Shown: positions 16,057 through 25,432, counted from the first letter of the stretch. The stretch is DNA of 64,000 bases from an uncultured Sphaerochaeta sp. (GCF_963677075.1 NZ_OY781873.1:2629715-2693714), one strand, 5' to 3'. Notes: generated from the sequence alone by a model not told the origin. Made by a program: numbers and translations.

Positions 16057-16720
16057 TGGTCTGGGTGAGGGTGAATTCAATCGGCTTACCCAGGTAGTAT
16101 CCACGTCTCTCCTCAGGCATCAGGGCAGCAAGGTGGAGCATGATCTCATCGCCAAGCTTATCTCTGGTTTCTGCGTCCAAGCGACCACCCTTCTGGATTA
16201 TCTCAAAGGGCTTTCCTACTTTGATCGTGATTACCGTTCTTCTAAGGCGCTTCATATTGGCTTTGGTCTTCTCGAAGCCCATTACCGCTACAGGAATCAT
16301 GGGAGCATTTTTCTTGTGGGCGATAAATGCAACGCCACCCTTTCCTCTCTGGAGTGTCCCATCCTTGCTTCGGGTGCCCTCAGGAGCTATGGCCAGGATA
16401 TGATTCTGGTCGAGTATCTTGAAACAGGCATCCATGGTAGCACGTCCCATGTTCTCACGATCCACTGGGATACTTCCCCAGGTTTCCATCAGATATGCCA
16501 TGAATTTGCTATTCCAAAGCTCTTGCTTAGCTATGGCATGGAGCTTCCTCGGCTGCAAGTACCCATAGAGCATGGGTCCTTCAAGGTTTGAGGTGTGGTT
16601 CACCATCATCAGAAGCGGTCCCTCCATGGGGACCTTTTTCAACTCACTGCGATCAATTTTAAAGCAAACACGAAAAAAGGCACGCAGTAAGGCATTGATC
16701 ATTCTCTCACTCATTTTCAT
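16049..16720 (-). CDS. plsC: 1-acyl-sn-glycerol-3-phosphate acyltransferase-like protein (PlsC family)
   Basis: A 223-residue PlsC-family enzyme, the step that makes phosphatidic acid in phospholipid synthesis, acting at the inner membrane. Motif I is NHTSNLEGP (His42-x4-Glu47) where most relatives have Asp; motif III is APEGTRSKDG, and PMIPVAVMGFEK matches motif IV. The Asp-to-Glu change keeps the charge, so activity is plausible. The start at 16720 has only a weak site. It is followed by a transporter gene on the same strand upstream and overlaps the other acyltransferase at its 3' end. Confidence 0.83.
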   Translation of the reverse strand: MKMSERMINALLRAFFRVCFKIDRSELKKVPMEGPLLMMVNHTSNLEGPMLYGYLQPRKLHAIAKQELWNSKFMAYLMETWGSIPVDRENMGRATMDACFKILDQNHILAIAPEGTRSKDGTLQRGKGGVAFIAHKKNAPMIPVAVMGFEKTKANMKRLRRTVITIKVGKPFEIIQKGGRLDAETRDKLGDEIMLHLAALMPEERRGYYLGKPIEFTLTQTIN

Positions 16721-16757
16721 TGGTCCATAGTAGCAGAGAGAGGGTCTACTGCCAAGC

Positions 16758-17945
16758 TTATCGCTTGCGTATCAGGACCCAGATATAGGCAAAAACCAAG
16801 AGTGTTGCCGCTATTGCCATCAAGGTGAATGAGAGCAAGAGGGAGTGGGTGTTTCCGATCAGACCAACCAAGGGGAAGATCATGATCATGAACAGGCTGT
16901 ATGCCATGCTCTGAAAGCTCAGAATGGTAGCCCTGAACTTGGAGGGTATGAGCTTATTCAGATAGCTGCTGATCGTAGGAGCCAGCAATCCTTCCATACA
17001 ACCAAGAATGACATAGAAAGCCATGGTGTATGGGGTGAGGGCAATCCCCCACAGACAGAGTGCAAGAAAAATGGGACAGGCAACAAGGATTCCTTTCTCG
17101 TTGATTTTTCTCTCAATGTGATGTGCATTGAGAGAGAAGAATGCGGCCAACATTGCGTGGGCTGCATAAGCATATCCTATGGCATCAGGGAGGTACCCTT
17201 GATCAGTCCAGAAGTTCTGCAAATAGAAGAAGAGGCTGATCATGAAAGCGAACAGGGACTCACTGAAGACAATCAGGAAGGCAATACGGGGTGTTTCCCG
17301 AAAGACCTTTACGCTTGAGAAAATCTGGGTCTTCAGGGAGTTTAGGATTCCAGAGAATAGTCCACTTCTTGGTTCCTTCTCTATCTCGGGTTCCTTGAAG
17401 AACAGTGCCAGTAGGAAGGCAAGGAGATTGGTCAGGATAGTGAGAGAGAATGCATAGCCGTAATCGAGAGTGGCTAGCAATCCACCCACCAGGAATGCAA
17501 CCACCGAGCATGCCTGATAGAGCAGTTCATCCAGTCCTTTTACTCTTAGATAGGAGGACTCCCTCCCATCGAGCAATAGTGAATCATAGAGCAAGGCATC
17601 CCCTGCCCCGGACTCGAGATTATATCCGAGTGCACTGCAGATGAAACCCAGTACCTGAAGAGGGAAGGTAGGGGCAAGAAACATGATGGCAAGGCTTAGG
17701 GCACCGAACAACCTGCCTGAGAGGCGGCTTACTTTTCTTCCCCAGATGTCGGCAACCGAACCTGTGGGAACTTCCATCAGGAAACTGGTAACATGGAAGA
17801 TTGCCTCCAAGAGACCAAGCTGCACCAAGGAGAAGCCTTTTGACGCAAGATACATCATCCAAAGCCCATGGGTAAAGGAGATGTTCATCAACGCAGTGAA
17901 CCCGTAGGAAAGTGGAATATTCCTTCTGTACCTTATCAATTTCAT
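16758..17945 (-). CDS. Major facilitator superfamily transporter
   Basis: A 395-residue MFS protein with about twelve helices. The loop between helices 2 and 3 (EVPTGSVADIWGRKVSRLSG) is the standard MFS motif A. The amino terminus (MKLIRYRRNIPLSYGFTALMN) and the ESGAGDALLYDSL segment resemble putative drug or solute exporters of this group; the substrate is unknown. Start: ATG at 17945 with GGGGAG 7 nt upstream; the next ATG at 17948 is possible. It precedes plsC on the same strand by 37 nt and is divergent from the aldo/keto reductase. Confidence 0.82.
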   Translation of the reverse strand: MKLIRYRRNIPLSYGFTALMNISFTHGLWMMYLASKGFSLVQLGLLEAIFHVTSFLMEVPTGSVADIWGRKVSRLSGRLFGALSLAIMFLAPTFPLQVLGFICSALGYNLESGAGDALLYDSLLLDGRESSYLRVKGLDELLYQACSVVAFLVGGLLATLDYGYAFSLTILTNLLAFLLALFFKEPEIEKEPRSGLFSGILNSLKTQIFSSVKVFRETPRIAFLIVFSESLFAFMISLFFYLQNFWTDQGYLPDAIGYAYAAHAMLAAFFSLNAHHIERKINEKGILVACPIFLALCLWGIALTPYTMAFYVILGCMEGLLAPTISSYLNKLIPSKFRATILSFQSMAYSLFMIMIFPLVGLIGNTHSLLLSFTLMAIAATLLVFAYIWVLIRKR

Positions 17946-18077
17946 CATTTCTCTCCCCAAACCTTGTCTATCATAGACTCGCGTAGGGTCGAGTGCAAGG
18001 TGATAGACCAAAAAAGAATTGAGATGCAACACAGAGAAATATTTTTATGGTACCATTAATAAAAGAGGAGTTTGGAC

Positions 18078-19223
18078 ATGGAAACACGGTATTTTGAAAC
18101 ATTGGATATTCACGCATCCCTTCTTGGTTTTGGCGCTATGCGCTTCCCTACAACCCCAGAAGGTAAGATTGACCGAAAGCGTTCACTGGCTATGTTGAAG
18201 GAAGCCTATGAAGCCGGGGTGAATTATTTTGATACCGCCTATCCCTATCATGGTGGGGAGAGTGAGCCGTTGGTAGGAGAATTCCTCTCCACCTTGGATA
18301 GAAGCAGCTTCTATGTTGCCACAAAGCTTCCCCAATGGTCGGTTACCTCAATTGATGATGCAAAGCGGATATTCAATGAACAGCTTATAAGACTCCAACA
18401 GAGCTACATCGACTTCTATCTTATCCACGCAATCGACAAGAAAGCATTCGACCGGATGGTCGACCTTGGTGTAGTTACCTACCTGGAAGAGGAACAGAAA
18501 AAGGGCCGTATCAAGCATCTGGGCTTCTCTTTCCACTCCATCTATGAGGATTTTGAGTATATCACCCGCTTTCGCCCCTGGGATTTCATCCAGATCCAAT
18601 ACAACTACCTGGACACTGAAGAGCAGGCAGGAGACAAGGGCTATGAACTGTGTACAGAACTTGGTATACCCGTCATCGTGATGGAACCGATCAAGGGAGG
18701 CTCACTTGCTGGGCTGTCCCCTGACCTGGAAGCCAAGATGAAAGCATTGGACCCTGATGCATCACCAGCTTCCTTTGCCCTTAGGTGGGTAGCTGACCAC
18801 CAGAATGTGAAAGTCATCCTAAGCGGTATGTCCACCGAGGAGCAGGTCAGGGAGAACCTAAAGACCTTCTCTCCCTACAAACCATTGAGCGAGCACGAGA
18901 GAGCGGTACTGGAAGAGATTGGAAGCAGCATGAGAAGCCGCATCGGCAATGACTGTACCGGCTGCAAGTACTGTATGCCCTGTCCCTTTGGTGTCGATAT
19001 TCCCGGGAACTTTGCACTCTGGAACAAGTACCGGATGTTCGATAACTATGAGGTGGTCAAGGACCAGTGGGAGAGCGAGAGTAGTGCTGACAAGCGTCCT
19101 CCTGCCTGTACGGAGTGTGGTCAGTGTATCCCACTCTGCCCGCAGCATATCGATATCCCTACTGATCTGAAACGGGTTCAGGAAGAGCTTGAAGCTGCTC
19201 GAAAAGCGTATTACAACAAGTAG
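18078..19223 (+). CDS. Aldo/keto reductase with carboxy-terminal ferredoxin-like domain
   Basis: A 381-residue NADPH-type oxidoreductase. Residues 1-280 are the TIM-barrel aldo/keto reductase domain, with the catalytic Asp and Tyr in FDTAYPYHGG, Lys in YVATKLPQW and His in DFYLIHAID. The tail (about 285-360) has two cysteine clusters (CTGCKYCMPCPFGVDIP and CTECGQCIPLCPQHIDIP) that should each hold a 4Fe-4S cluster. This fused architecture is common in anaerobes and suggests electron exchange with ferredoxin; the substrate is unknown. Start: ATG at 18078, 7 nt after AGAGGAG, rather than the TTG six bases earlier. A strong terminator follows. Confidence 0.92.
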   Translation: METRYFETLDIHASLLGFGAMRFPTTPEGKIDRKRSLAMLKEAYEAGVNYFDTAYPYHGGESEPLVGEFLSTLDRSSFYVATKLPQWSVTSIDDAKRIFNEQLIRLQQSYIDFYLIHAIDKKAFDRMVDLGVVTYLEEEQKKGRIKHLGFSFHSIYEDFEYITRFRPWDFIQIQYNYLDTEEQAGDKGYELCTELGIPVIVMEPIKGGSLAGLSPDLEAKMKALDPDASPASFALRWVADHQNVKVILSGMSTEEQVRENLKTFSPYKPLSEHERAVLEEIGSSMRSRIGNDCTGCKYCMPCPFGVDIPGNFALWNKYRMFDNYEVVKDQWESESSADKRPPACTECGQCIPLCPQHIDIPTDLKRVQEELEAARKAYYNK

Positions 19224-19245
19224 TAACATCTTACTTTTCAAGAAG

Positions 19246-19271
19246 CCACGCTGAAAAACAGCGTGGTTTTT
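19246..19271 (+). terminator. Rho-independent terminator of the aldo/keto reductase gene
   Basis: Perfect 8-bp stem CCACGCTG/CAGCGTGG with a 5-nt A loop, followed by TTTTTCTTT. The remaining 233 bp before the next gene shows no other clear element. Confidence 0.92.
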
Positions 19272-19504
19272 CTTTGCAATAGGCATAACCATGATTATCT
19301 GTACTTTGTTCCGATAGCGGTAGATACTGACTGGAAGGCAAATCAAATAGCTCACATGACCATGCATTATGGGCCTTTCTTGGAATTGGTAGCATCTTCT
19401 CTTCTGGAATCTGAAAAACTCTGGTTATCAGTCCTGGATTAAAACAGGGATATGAAGCACATAGAGACTCGTCTTTTGTGGGCACTTACGCTATTGTTAG
19501 AACC

Positions 19505-20416
19505 ATGAATATACAAGAACGCGCTAACGGCGCTCTGCTTGGTTTGTTTGTAGGCGATGGATTCGGCAGTCAGTGTGAAGGCCTCTCCAGGGAAACACTC
19601 CAAGAAGAAGTACAAGATACAATACAAGAGGTGTTCTCCCTCGAACACCTACGCAGTGACTGTGGCATCTCAGGAGAAGTGAGCGACTTGCCGCTTCTGC
19701 TTTCCATGAGCCTGCTGTCCAACCAAGACCTGGATGCCGATCATTTCCATGCATTGGTCAATCGTTACCGTGAGGAGAGTGAAGAGGGGTTCCCCCTTCA
19801 GGAGTATCGCGCAGCGCTTCCTCTTTCTGTCGTCATAGCGATAGCAGGTGTCGAGTTGAAACAAAAACAGGTCAGGGAAATCGCCCTCACTACGGCAGCC
19901 CTTTTCTGTGAGGATTCTCTTGAAAAAGAGGCAGTAGTACTGCTTGCCCACTGTTTTCATCTTTTGATCAATGAAGAGGTCTTTGATGGGGAAAAACTTG
20001 TTCACGACCTCTTCACCCCTCGTGGTGGCAAGAATCTGGATGAACAACTAACTGCACTGCTCTCCAGAGCAAGAAAACCCAGTCTCGTTATTGCTGGAAA
20101 CCATACATTGAAGGAGACGCTGCTTTTAGTATTCCATACACTGCTACACGCGCCCTCCTTTGAGGAAGACATGAGTGACATTGCAAGGATGGGAGGAGAT
20201 GCTCGCCTATCTTGTGGCCTGTATGGAGCGTTGCAGGGGGCCTTGAGAGGACCGGAACTCTTTCCTGATAGCTGGATTGATGAACTTGTCGCCTCCTCTG
20301 CCATCGAGCAAGCTATCAAGAAACAGACCCTGTTCAAACGAGAAACGATAAAGATGGAAAGGCTTGCCTTGACCATGAGTGAAAGACTGATGAACGCTTC
20401 AGTATTTGGGAGGTAA
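19505..20416 (+). CDS. ADP-ribosylglycohydrolase-fold protein, metal-site residues missing
   Basis: A 303-residue protein with the ADP-ribosylglycohydrolase (DraG-like) frame: GALLGLFVGDGFGSQCEG at the start and GGDARLSCGLYGALQGALRG near residue 245. Functional relatives carry acidic metal ligands (a D-D-T near residue 55-65 and D-x-D-T in the late GGDTD motif). Here these read EVSDLP and GGDARL, so the binuclear metal site is probably lost or changed. It could be a non-enzymatic relative. Start: ATG at 19505 by homology; the ribosome binding site is weak. It ends 2 nt before the next aldo/keto reductase and probably shares its transcript. Confidence 0.65.
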   Translation: MNIQERANGALLGLFVGDGFGSQCEGLSRETLQEEVQDTIQEVFSLEHLRSDCGISGEVSDLPLLLSMSLLSNQDLDADHFHALVNRYREESEEGFPLQEYRAALPLSVVIAIAGVELKQKQVREIALTTAALFCEDSLEKEAVVLLAHCFHLLINEEVFDGEKLVHDLFTPRGGKNLDEQLTALLSRARKPSLVIAGNHTLKETLLLVFHTLLHAPSFEEDMSDIARMGGDARLSCGLYGALQGALRGPELFPDSWIDELVASSAIEQAIKKQTLFKRETIKMERLALTMSERLMNASVFGR

Positions 20417-20418
20417 CG

Positions 20419-21387
20419 ATGGAATATAAATCGCTAGGGAGAACCGGTATCAAGGTTTCTGAGCTCTGCTTTGGGACCATGTCCTTCGGCGGAAGAGCTG
20501 ACAAGAGCGAATCAGAGAAGATGTACAAGACCTGCAGAGAGGCAGGAATCAACTTCTTTGACTGTGCCGATGTTTACCAGAAGGGAGTTGCAGAGAGCTA
20601 TCTCGGAGAATTCATCGCCAAAGAGCGTGATAAGGTTGTTATAACCACCAAGACATATGGAGCAATGGGAGACGATTTCAACGAGAAGGGATTGAACGCG
20701 AAACATATCCGCCTGGGAGTGGAAGCAAGCCTGAAACGTCTGAATACTGACTATGTGGATGTCCTGTTTCTCCATCATTTTGATCCTACTGTGAGGGAAG
20801 AGGAAACCCTCAGGGCTGTTGACCGACTTGTCAGTGAAGGTAAGGTGCTCTCATTGGGAGTCAGCAACTTTGCTGCCTACCAGGTGGAAAGAATGCTTCA
20901 CCTCACATCAATAAACCAATTTGCCCCAATTTCAGTCATCCAACCTATGTTCAACATTGCAAAACGTATGGCTGAGGTTGAATTGCTCCCTATGGCTGCA
21001 TATGAAGGGCTTGGGGTTATCACCTACAGCCCACTTGGAGGTGGACTGCTTACCGGTCGATACAAGGATGGCTATTCAAACGCCTCTGGAAGATTGGTCG
21101 AAAACCAGAACTACAACAAACGTTATGGTGGTCAGTTCTACGAGCAAGTTGCCCGTGAATACTCAGAGCTTTGCAGCAAGTGGGGCATCAATGAAGCAAC
21201 GCTTGCGGTGGCTTGGGTAATGACACACAAGCAGGTTACTGCCCCAATCATCGGAGCGGCTCATACTGAGCATTTGAAGCAGTCCCTAAAAGCTGCAGCC
21301 CTCACCCTTGAGCCTGAGCTCTTGAAGGCAATTGATGCGATCAGCCCACCACCACCTCCGGCAACGGACAGGAGTGAAGAGCAATAG
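20419..21387 (+). CDS. Aldo/keto reductase
   Basis: A 322-residue NAD(P)H-dependent aldo/keto reductase of the YajO/YghZ/Kv-beta-like group. The Asp and Tyr of the active site are in FFDCADVYQKG, Lys in VITTKTYG and His in VLFLHHFDP. The carboxy-terminal cofactor segment is PIIGAAHTEHL. The substrate cannot be inferred. GGGAGG lies 6 nt before the ATG, within the end of the preceding ADP-ribosylglycohydrolase-like gene, and recQ follows 43 nt downstream, so a three-gene transcript is likely. Confidence 0.92.
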   Translation: MEYKSLGRTGIKVSELCFGTMSFGGRADKSESEKMYKTCREAGINFFDCADVYQKGVAESYLGEFIAKERDKVVITTKTYGAMGDDFNEKGLNAKHIRLGVEASLKRLNTDYVDVLFLHHFDPTVREEETLRAVDRLVSEGKVLSLGVSNFAAYQVERMLHLTSINQFAPISVIQPMFNIAKRMAEVELLPMAAYEGLGVITYSPLGGGLLTGRYKDGYSNASGRLVENQNYNKRYGGQFYEQVAREYSELCSKWGINEATLAVAWVMTHKQVTAPIIGAAHTEHLKQSLKAAALTLEPELLKAIDAISPPPPPATDRSEEQ

Positions 21388-21430
21388 GACTTGTCTGAAG
21401 CAAGGTTGGATAGTCTCATCTTTCCAAGGT

Positions 21431-23014
21431 ATGAAAGATGAGACTACAACACATTTCCTGGAGGACCAAATCAATCACATCCTCCAGGAACGCTTCAACA
21501 TCCATTCCCTCTACCCATTCCAACAGCTGGTAATCCAGCGCATCCTAGAAGAGGACCGTGAAGAGAGCAATCATGAAGGATCAGTAGTGGTACTCCCTAC
21601 CGGTGGAGGCAAGAGTCTCTGCTTTATGCTTCCCTCCCTCCTCGTGGAAGGGATCACTGTCTTGGTCTATCCACTGCTCTCCCTCATGCATGACCAGATC
21701 AGGCGCCTTGATGAGGTTTCCATCCCCTATATCTGCATACAAGGTGGCCAGAGCCATGAAGAGAGGAATCTTCTACTAGAGAAATTAAAAAACAGGGAAG
21801 CTAGAATCCTGGTAACCAATGCAGAGTGTCTTTCCCTGCCCGCTCTCATCAACACCCTTGCCCGGATGACCATCAGCCTCTTGGTCTTGGATGAAGCCCA
21901 TACCATCATAAGCTGGGGGGAAGGTTTCCGCCCAGCCCTCGCTACTGTCGGACCCATTATCCAACACCTTCCGGTTCGGCAGGTCCTCTGCTTTACTGCT
22001 ACAGCAGATGAGCTGGTGCTCCATGGCTTGAACCGCCTGATATTTCCAATCGCAAAACCTCACCTCATTCATGCAAGCAGCAACAGGACAAACATCACCT
22101 ACCATGTCATCAGAACGCTGAGCAAGAGAGAGAGTATCACTGAGCTGCTCTGTCAAGAAAATCTCCTGCCAGCTCTAGTCTTTTGCAGTACCCGGAAACT
22201 GACCGAGACGTCAGCCCACAATCTCCTCTACGCACTCCCCGATGTGTCAGTCCGTTATTACCATGCAGGGCTTACCAAGGATGAGAGAAGATATCTAGAG
22301 AAGTGGTTCAATGACTCTGAAAAAGGAGTGCTGTTTGCAACAAAAGCCTTTGGAATGGGAATTGATGTAAAAGGGATTCGATGCGTCATCCACCATGACC
22401 TGAGCGAAGATGTTCTCTCCTTTCTACAGGAAAGTGGAAGAGCGGGAAGAGACAGTAAACCTGCTCTCTCGATCAGCTTGCTTGATGGAAGTGAAAAACC
22501 TTCTCTCCTCGCTTCCATCCTACAAAGCACTGAGCATTGCTTCCGAAAAGGTCTCTTGGAGGCAATGAATGAGCCATTTGAGTTCTGTAGTGGGTGTGAT
22601 GTTTGTAACAGAAGCATCTCACTGAAAAGACTGGGAGAGAAGGCAATCCTGATGAGTGTATTATCACACCCCTTTCACTTTTCCCCTTCATCCCTTGCTT
22701 CCATGCTTCAGGATACCAAAGGTTGGTATTCCTATGGAGGTACACTTTCAACATGGGGTATGCAGGAAGTACAAGAGGCTATCATGCTCCTGATCACTGA
22801 GGGAAAACTGCATATGTCCACTCGATTCAAACGTAGGCTATATATAGATTACAAAGTAGTACTCGCACTCTTGACAACTCTGCATTCATGGCTGAGGCTT
22901 ACATATGAGAGTGCAAAAAAGAAGGCTGAAGAGAGCCGGCCCCAGTTACCCTACCATGCCTCGTCCATTCCTCCCGGTCAAGGAGATCCAAACCTCCAAG
23001 ACAGTGCAGGATAA
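21431..23014 (+). CDS. RecQ-family ATP-dependent DNA helicase
   Basis: A 527-residue 3'-5' DNA helicase of the RecQ family, used in repair of stalled forks. Visible are Walker A (LPTGGGKSL), the DEAH box (LDEAHTIISWGEGFRP), motif III (CFTATA), motif V/VI (TKAFGMGIDVKGIR and QESGRAGRD) and the RecQ zinc-binding cysteines (CFRKGL...CSGCDVC). The DEAH aromatic-rich loop differs slightly from the usual CISQWGHDFRP. No HRDC domain is visible. Start: ATG at 21431 as the first position matching the family; an upstream extension is unlikely. It converges on the LacI-type gene with a 46-bp gap. Confidence 0.88.
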   Translation: MKDETTTHFLEDQINHILQERFNIHSLYPFQQLVIQRILEEDREESNHEGSVVVLPTGGGKSLCFMLPSLLVEGITVLVYPLLSLMHDQIRRLDEVSIPYICIQGGQSHEERNLLLEKLKNREARILVTNAECLSLPALINTLARMTISLLVLDEAHTIISWGEGFRPALATVGPIIQHLPVRQVLCFTATADELVLHGLNRLIFPIAKPHLIHASSNRTNITYHVIRTLSKRESITELLCQENLLPALVFCSTRKLTETSAHNLLYALPDVSVRYYHAGLTKDERRYLEKWFNDSEKGVLFATKAFGMGIDVKGIRCVIHHDLSEDVLSFLQESGRAGRDSKPALSISLLDGSEKPSLLASILQSTEHCFRKGLLEAMNEPFEFCSGCDVCNRSISLKRLGEKAILMSVLSHPFHFSPSSLASMLQDTKGWYSYGGTLSTWGMQEVQEAIMLLITEGKLHMSTRFKRRLYIDYKVVLALLTTLHSWLRLTYESAKKKAEESRPQLPYHASSIPPGQGDPNLQDSAG

Positions 23015-23060
23015 AAAGCAACAAGGAGAAGAAACCCTCTCATGGAAGAAGCTTTTCCTC

Positions 23061-24035
23061 CTACTGTAAAAGAGAACGTATAAGTTTCGGAAACACGGTG
23101 GTACAATCGGATCGATTTCCAGCCAGGAGACATAACAACTTCTCTGCCGCCTGTCTATAGAGCTCACCGCTCTGAATAGCAATGCTCGCCACAGGAGCAG
23201 GATATACACCGAAGAGAGGGGATGCATCATACCCTACCTTTGGGAGGTCGGTCTTAATACGTAATAAGAGAGAGAACAAGAGCATATCATTCACCGCTGC
23301 AATACCATCAACATCACCGGAATCAATGAGTTTCTGTACCCTCTGGGCAACATCCCCCATGGCATTTGCGTTTCCAATTTCTGTCGACAAAACCAATGCC
23401 TCCCGGTAGTGCTCCCTGAATCCAGCAAGCCGCTCGGCATGGGGGACGACACTCTCGAGGTACCCGGTGATATATAGTGGATTTAGCACACCACACTCTC
23501 TAAGATACTGAGCTTGCAGGGTTCCACCATATCGATTGTCTGTTCTCACACAGTTCGTTGTTTCGGTACTTCCAGTGAGGTGATGGGCAAGCACGTAGGG
23601 GATGGAGATGGAAGAAAAAAGCGCTTCCTCCTCCTGTGTGTCAACATCATAGGCGAGGATACCATCACAGCGCATTGCAATCGCTTCCAGCTCACGCCGT
23701 GTTTCCACAGTATAGAATCGCATCTGCCAGGAGCTTTTCGCCAACACTTCCTGTACTCCCTTGATCGCCCTACCAAAGAACCAGTCAAAGCTATCCAGAT
23801 TTCCCCAGTAGTAGGGCCTCTCCTCCTTCCTAAACTGCACAAAGGCAATGGTGCCGGTCCCACTTCTTCGCAAGGTAGCGGCTGCACTGTTGGGTTCATA
23901 CCCCAACTCTTTTGCGGCTTCCAGTACTCGCTTTGCAAGTGATGGGGAGACCTTACCAGGATTGTTGTACACACGAGAGACGGTTGCACTACTTACCCCT
24001 GCCATATTTGCGACACTGTTTCTGGTTGCTCCCAT
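23061..24035 (-). CDS. LacI-family transcriptional regulator of galactokinase
   Basis: A 324-residue LacI/GalR-type repressor. Residues 4-30 are the helix-turn-helix (SVANMAGVSSATVSRVYNNP) followed by the minor-groove hinge helix region near SAAATLRR. The rest is a periplasmic-binding-protein-like sugar sensor. Start: ATG at 24035, 6 nt after GAGGA; a longer ORF start 27 nt upstream is not needed. It is divergent from galactokinase with a 99-bp spacer containing a 14-bp palindrome, so it most likely represses galK and itself and is released by a galactose-related sugar. This is inferred from position. Confidence 0.9.
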   Translation of the reverse strand: MGATRNSVANMAGVSSATVSRVYNNPGKVSPSLAKRVLEAAKELGYEPNSAAATLRRSGTGTIAFVQFRKEERPYYWGNLDSFDWFFGRAIKGVQEVLAKSSWQMRFYTVETRRELEAIAMRCDGILAYDVDTQEEEALFSSISIPYVLAHHLTGSTETTNCVRTDNRYGGTLQAQYLRECGVLNPLYITGYLESVVPHAERLAGFREHYREALVLSTEIGNANAMGDVAQRVQKLIDSGDVDGIAAVNDMLLFSLLLRIKTDLPKVGYDASPLFGVYPAPVASIAIQSGELYRQAAEKLLCLLAGNRSDCTTVFPKLIRSLLQ

Positions 24036-24055
24036 CGTTCGTCCTCTTATTTTTA

Positions 24056-24084
24056 TTGACAAATGCTTGATACAGGGTTAGTGT
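24056..24084 (+). promoter_or_regulatory. Putative galK promoter
   Basis: TTGACA, 17 nt, TAGTGT. The -10 overlaps the start of the palindromic operator, which would explain repression by occlusion. Confidence 0.5.
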
Positions 24085-24095
24085 ACACGTGTACA
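24082..24095. promoter_or_regulatory. Palindromic operator between lacI-type gene and galK
   Basis: TGTACACGTGTACA is a perfect 14-bp palindrome with a central CG, the symmetry expected for a LacI-family repressor. It lies over the proposed galK -10 region and 47 nt upstream of the repressor start codon. Confidence 0.75.
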
Positions 24096-24134
24096 TTCAA
24101 GAACGCAAGTACATTTGCACTGAAGGAGCATATA

Positions 24135-25409
24135 ATGGCCAGAAAGGAAGCAATACAGAAAGGTTTGTTGCATACCGTGTATCCATCCCTCTACGGGAAT
24201 TCGTTCCAAGCTGAGGATATGGACAAACGGTTCATCAGTTTGGTTGAAGAACATAACAACTTGTTCAAGGAACAGGATGTCAGTCTGTTCTCCACTGCTG
24301 GAAGAAGTGAGCTCGGTGGAAACCATACAGACCACAATCTGGGAAAAGTCATTGCTGCTACCATTAACCTGGATACCATCGCCGCAGTAAGCAAGCGAGA
24401 TGACAACATCGTCGTCTTGACGAGTGAAGGCTACCCAGAAGTGGTTGTGCATCTTGATGAGCTTGCAATCGTTGAAGCAGAGAAAAACACCACCGAGGCA
24501 CTGGTACGCGGTATTGCCTTTGCATTCAAGCAGCGAGGACTCAATCTTGGTGGTTGGCAAGCCAATACCACGAGCCGGGTACTCAAAGGATCTGGGCTCT
24601 CCTCATCTGCCGCAGTTGAGGTTCTCTGTGGAACCATTTTTAACCACCTCTACAATGAAGACACACTCTCTCCGGTTGATCTTGCGATCATCGGGAAGTT
24701 CAGCGAAAACAACTACTTCGGTAAACCCTCTGGATTGATGGACCAGATGGCATGTGCGTATGGTGGTATCATAGGGATTGACTTTGCTGATGAGGAAAAC
24801 CCGAAGATTGAGCCGGTGCACTACTCCTTCACTGATCATGGATACCAGCTGGTCATCGTGGACACCGGGGGAAATCATGCAGACCTTACCCCCGAGTATG
24901 CTGCAGTGCCCAAGGAGATGAAGGAAGTAGCTGCTCACTTTGAGGCAAAGCATCTCAGGGAGATCGATGAATCTACCTTCATCTCTCAGCTTCCCCTTCT
25001 CAGAAAAACACTTCAGAATGACCGGGCAATGCTACGCTCAATTCACTTCTTTGAAGAGAACAAGCGAGTTGCCAATATGCTCAAAGCTCTGGAGAATCAT
25101 GACATTGCATCATACCTGAAAGAAGTGAGAGCGAGCGGAGAGAGCTCCTTCTGCTTCCTCCAGAACCTCTACCCCTCTTTCTTCCCTCAGGAACAGGGTC
25201 TGAGTCTGGCTATTGCCATGACCAAGAGCCTGCTGGGAAGCGATGCGACTGTACGTGTCCATGGAGGAGGCTTCGCTGGTACCATCCAAGCCTACATACC
25301 CCTGGACAAATATGAGCTCTATAAACAAGCAATGGAAGCTGTATTCTCAGAAGGAAGTGTCACTCCGATCACGGTTCGGCAGAGAGAAAGCTGCTGTATT
25401 GCGGAGTAG
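24135..25409 (+). CDS. galK: Galactokinase
   Basis: A 424-residue GHMP-family sugar kinase that phosphorylates galactose with ATP, the first step of the Leloir pathway. The galactokinase signature is GRSELGGNHTDHN (about residues 57-69), the ATP loop is LKGSGLSSSAAVE, and the third GHMP motif is VHGGGFAGT near residue 370. The signature differs from the usual GRxNLIGEHTDY (Ser-Glu-Leu-Gly-Gly), as in the longer galactokinases of some anaerobes. Start: ATG at 24135, 6 nt after GAAGGAG. It is monocistronic here, with no galT or galE alongside, under the divergent repressor. Confidence 0.92.
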   Translation: MARKEAIQKGLLHTVYPSLYGNSFQAEDMDKRFISLVEEHNNLFKEQDVSLFSTAGRSELGGNHTDHNLGKVIAATINLDTIAAVSKRDDNIVVLTSEGYPEVVVHLDELAIVEAEKNTTEALVRGIAFAFKQRGLNLGGWQANTTSRVLKGSGLSSSAAVEVLCGTIFNHLYNEDTLSPVDLAIIGKFSENNYFGKPSGLMDQMACAYGGIIGIDFADEENPKIEPVHYSFTDHGYQLVIVDTGGNHADLTPEYAAVPKEMKEVAAHFEAKHLREIDESTFISQLPLLRKTLQNDRAMLRSIHFFEENKRVANMLKALENHDIASYLKEVRASGESSFCFLQNLYPSFFPQEQGLSLAIAMTKSLLGSDATVRVHGGGFAGTIQAYIPLDKYELYKQAMEAVFSEGSVTPITVRQRESCCIAE

Positions 25410-25432
25410 GCATATAACGCAACTAAGAGAGG

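Noticed and set aside
19231..19485. 84-codon minus-strand ORF between the aldo/keto reductase and the ADP-ribosylglycohydrolase-like gene
   Set aside because: It runs through the reductase terminator and has no ribosome site or known relative.
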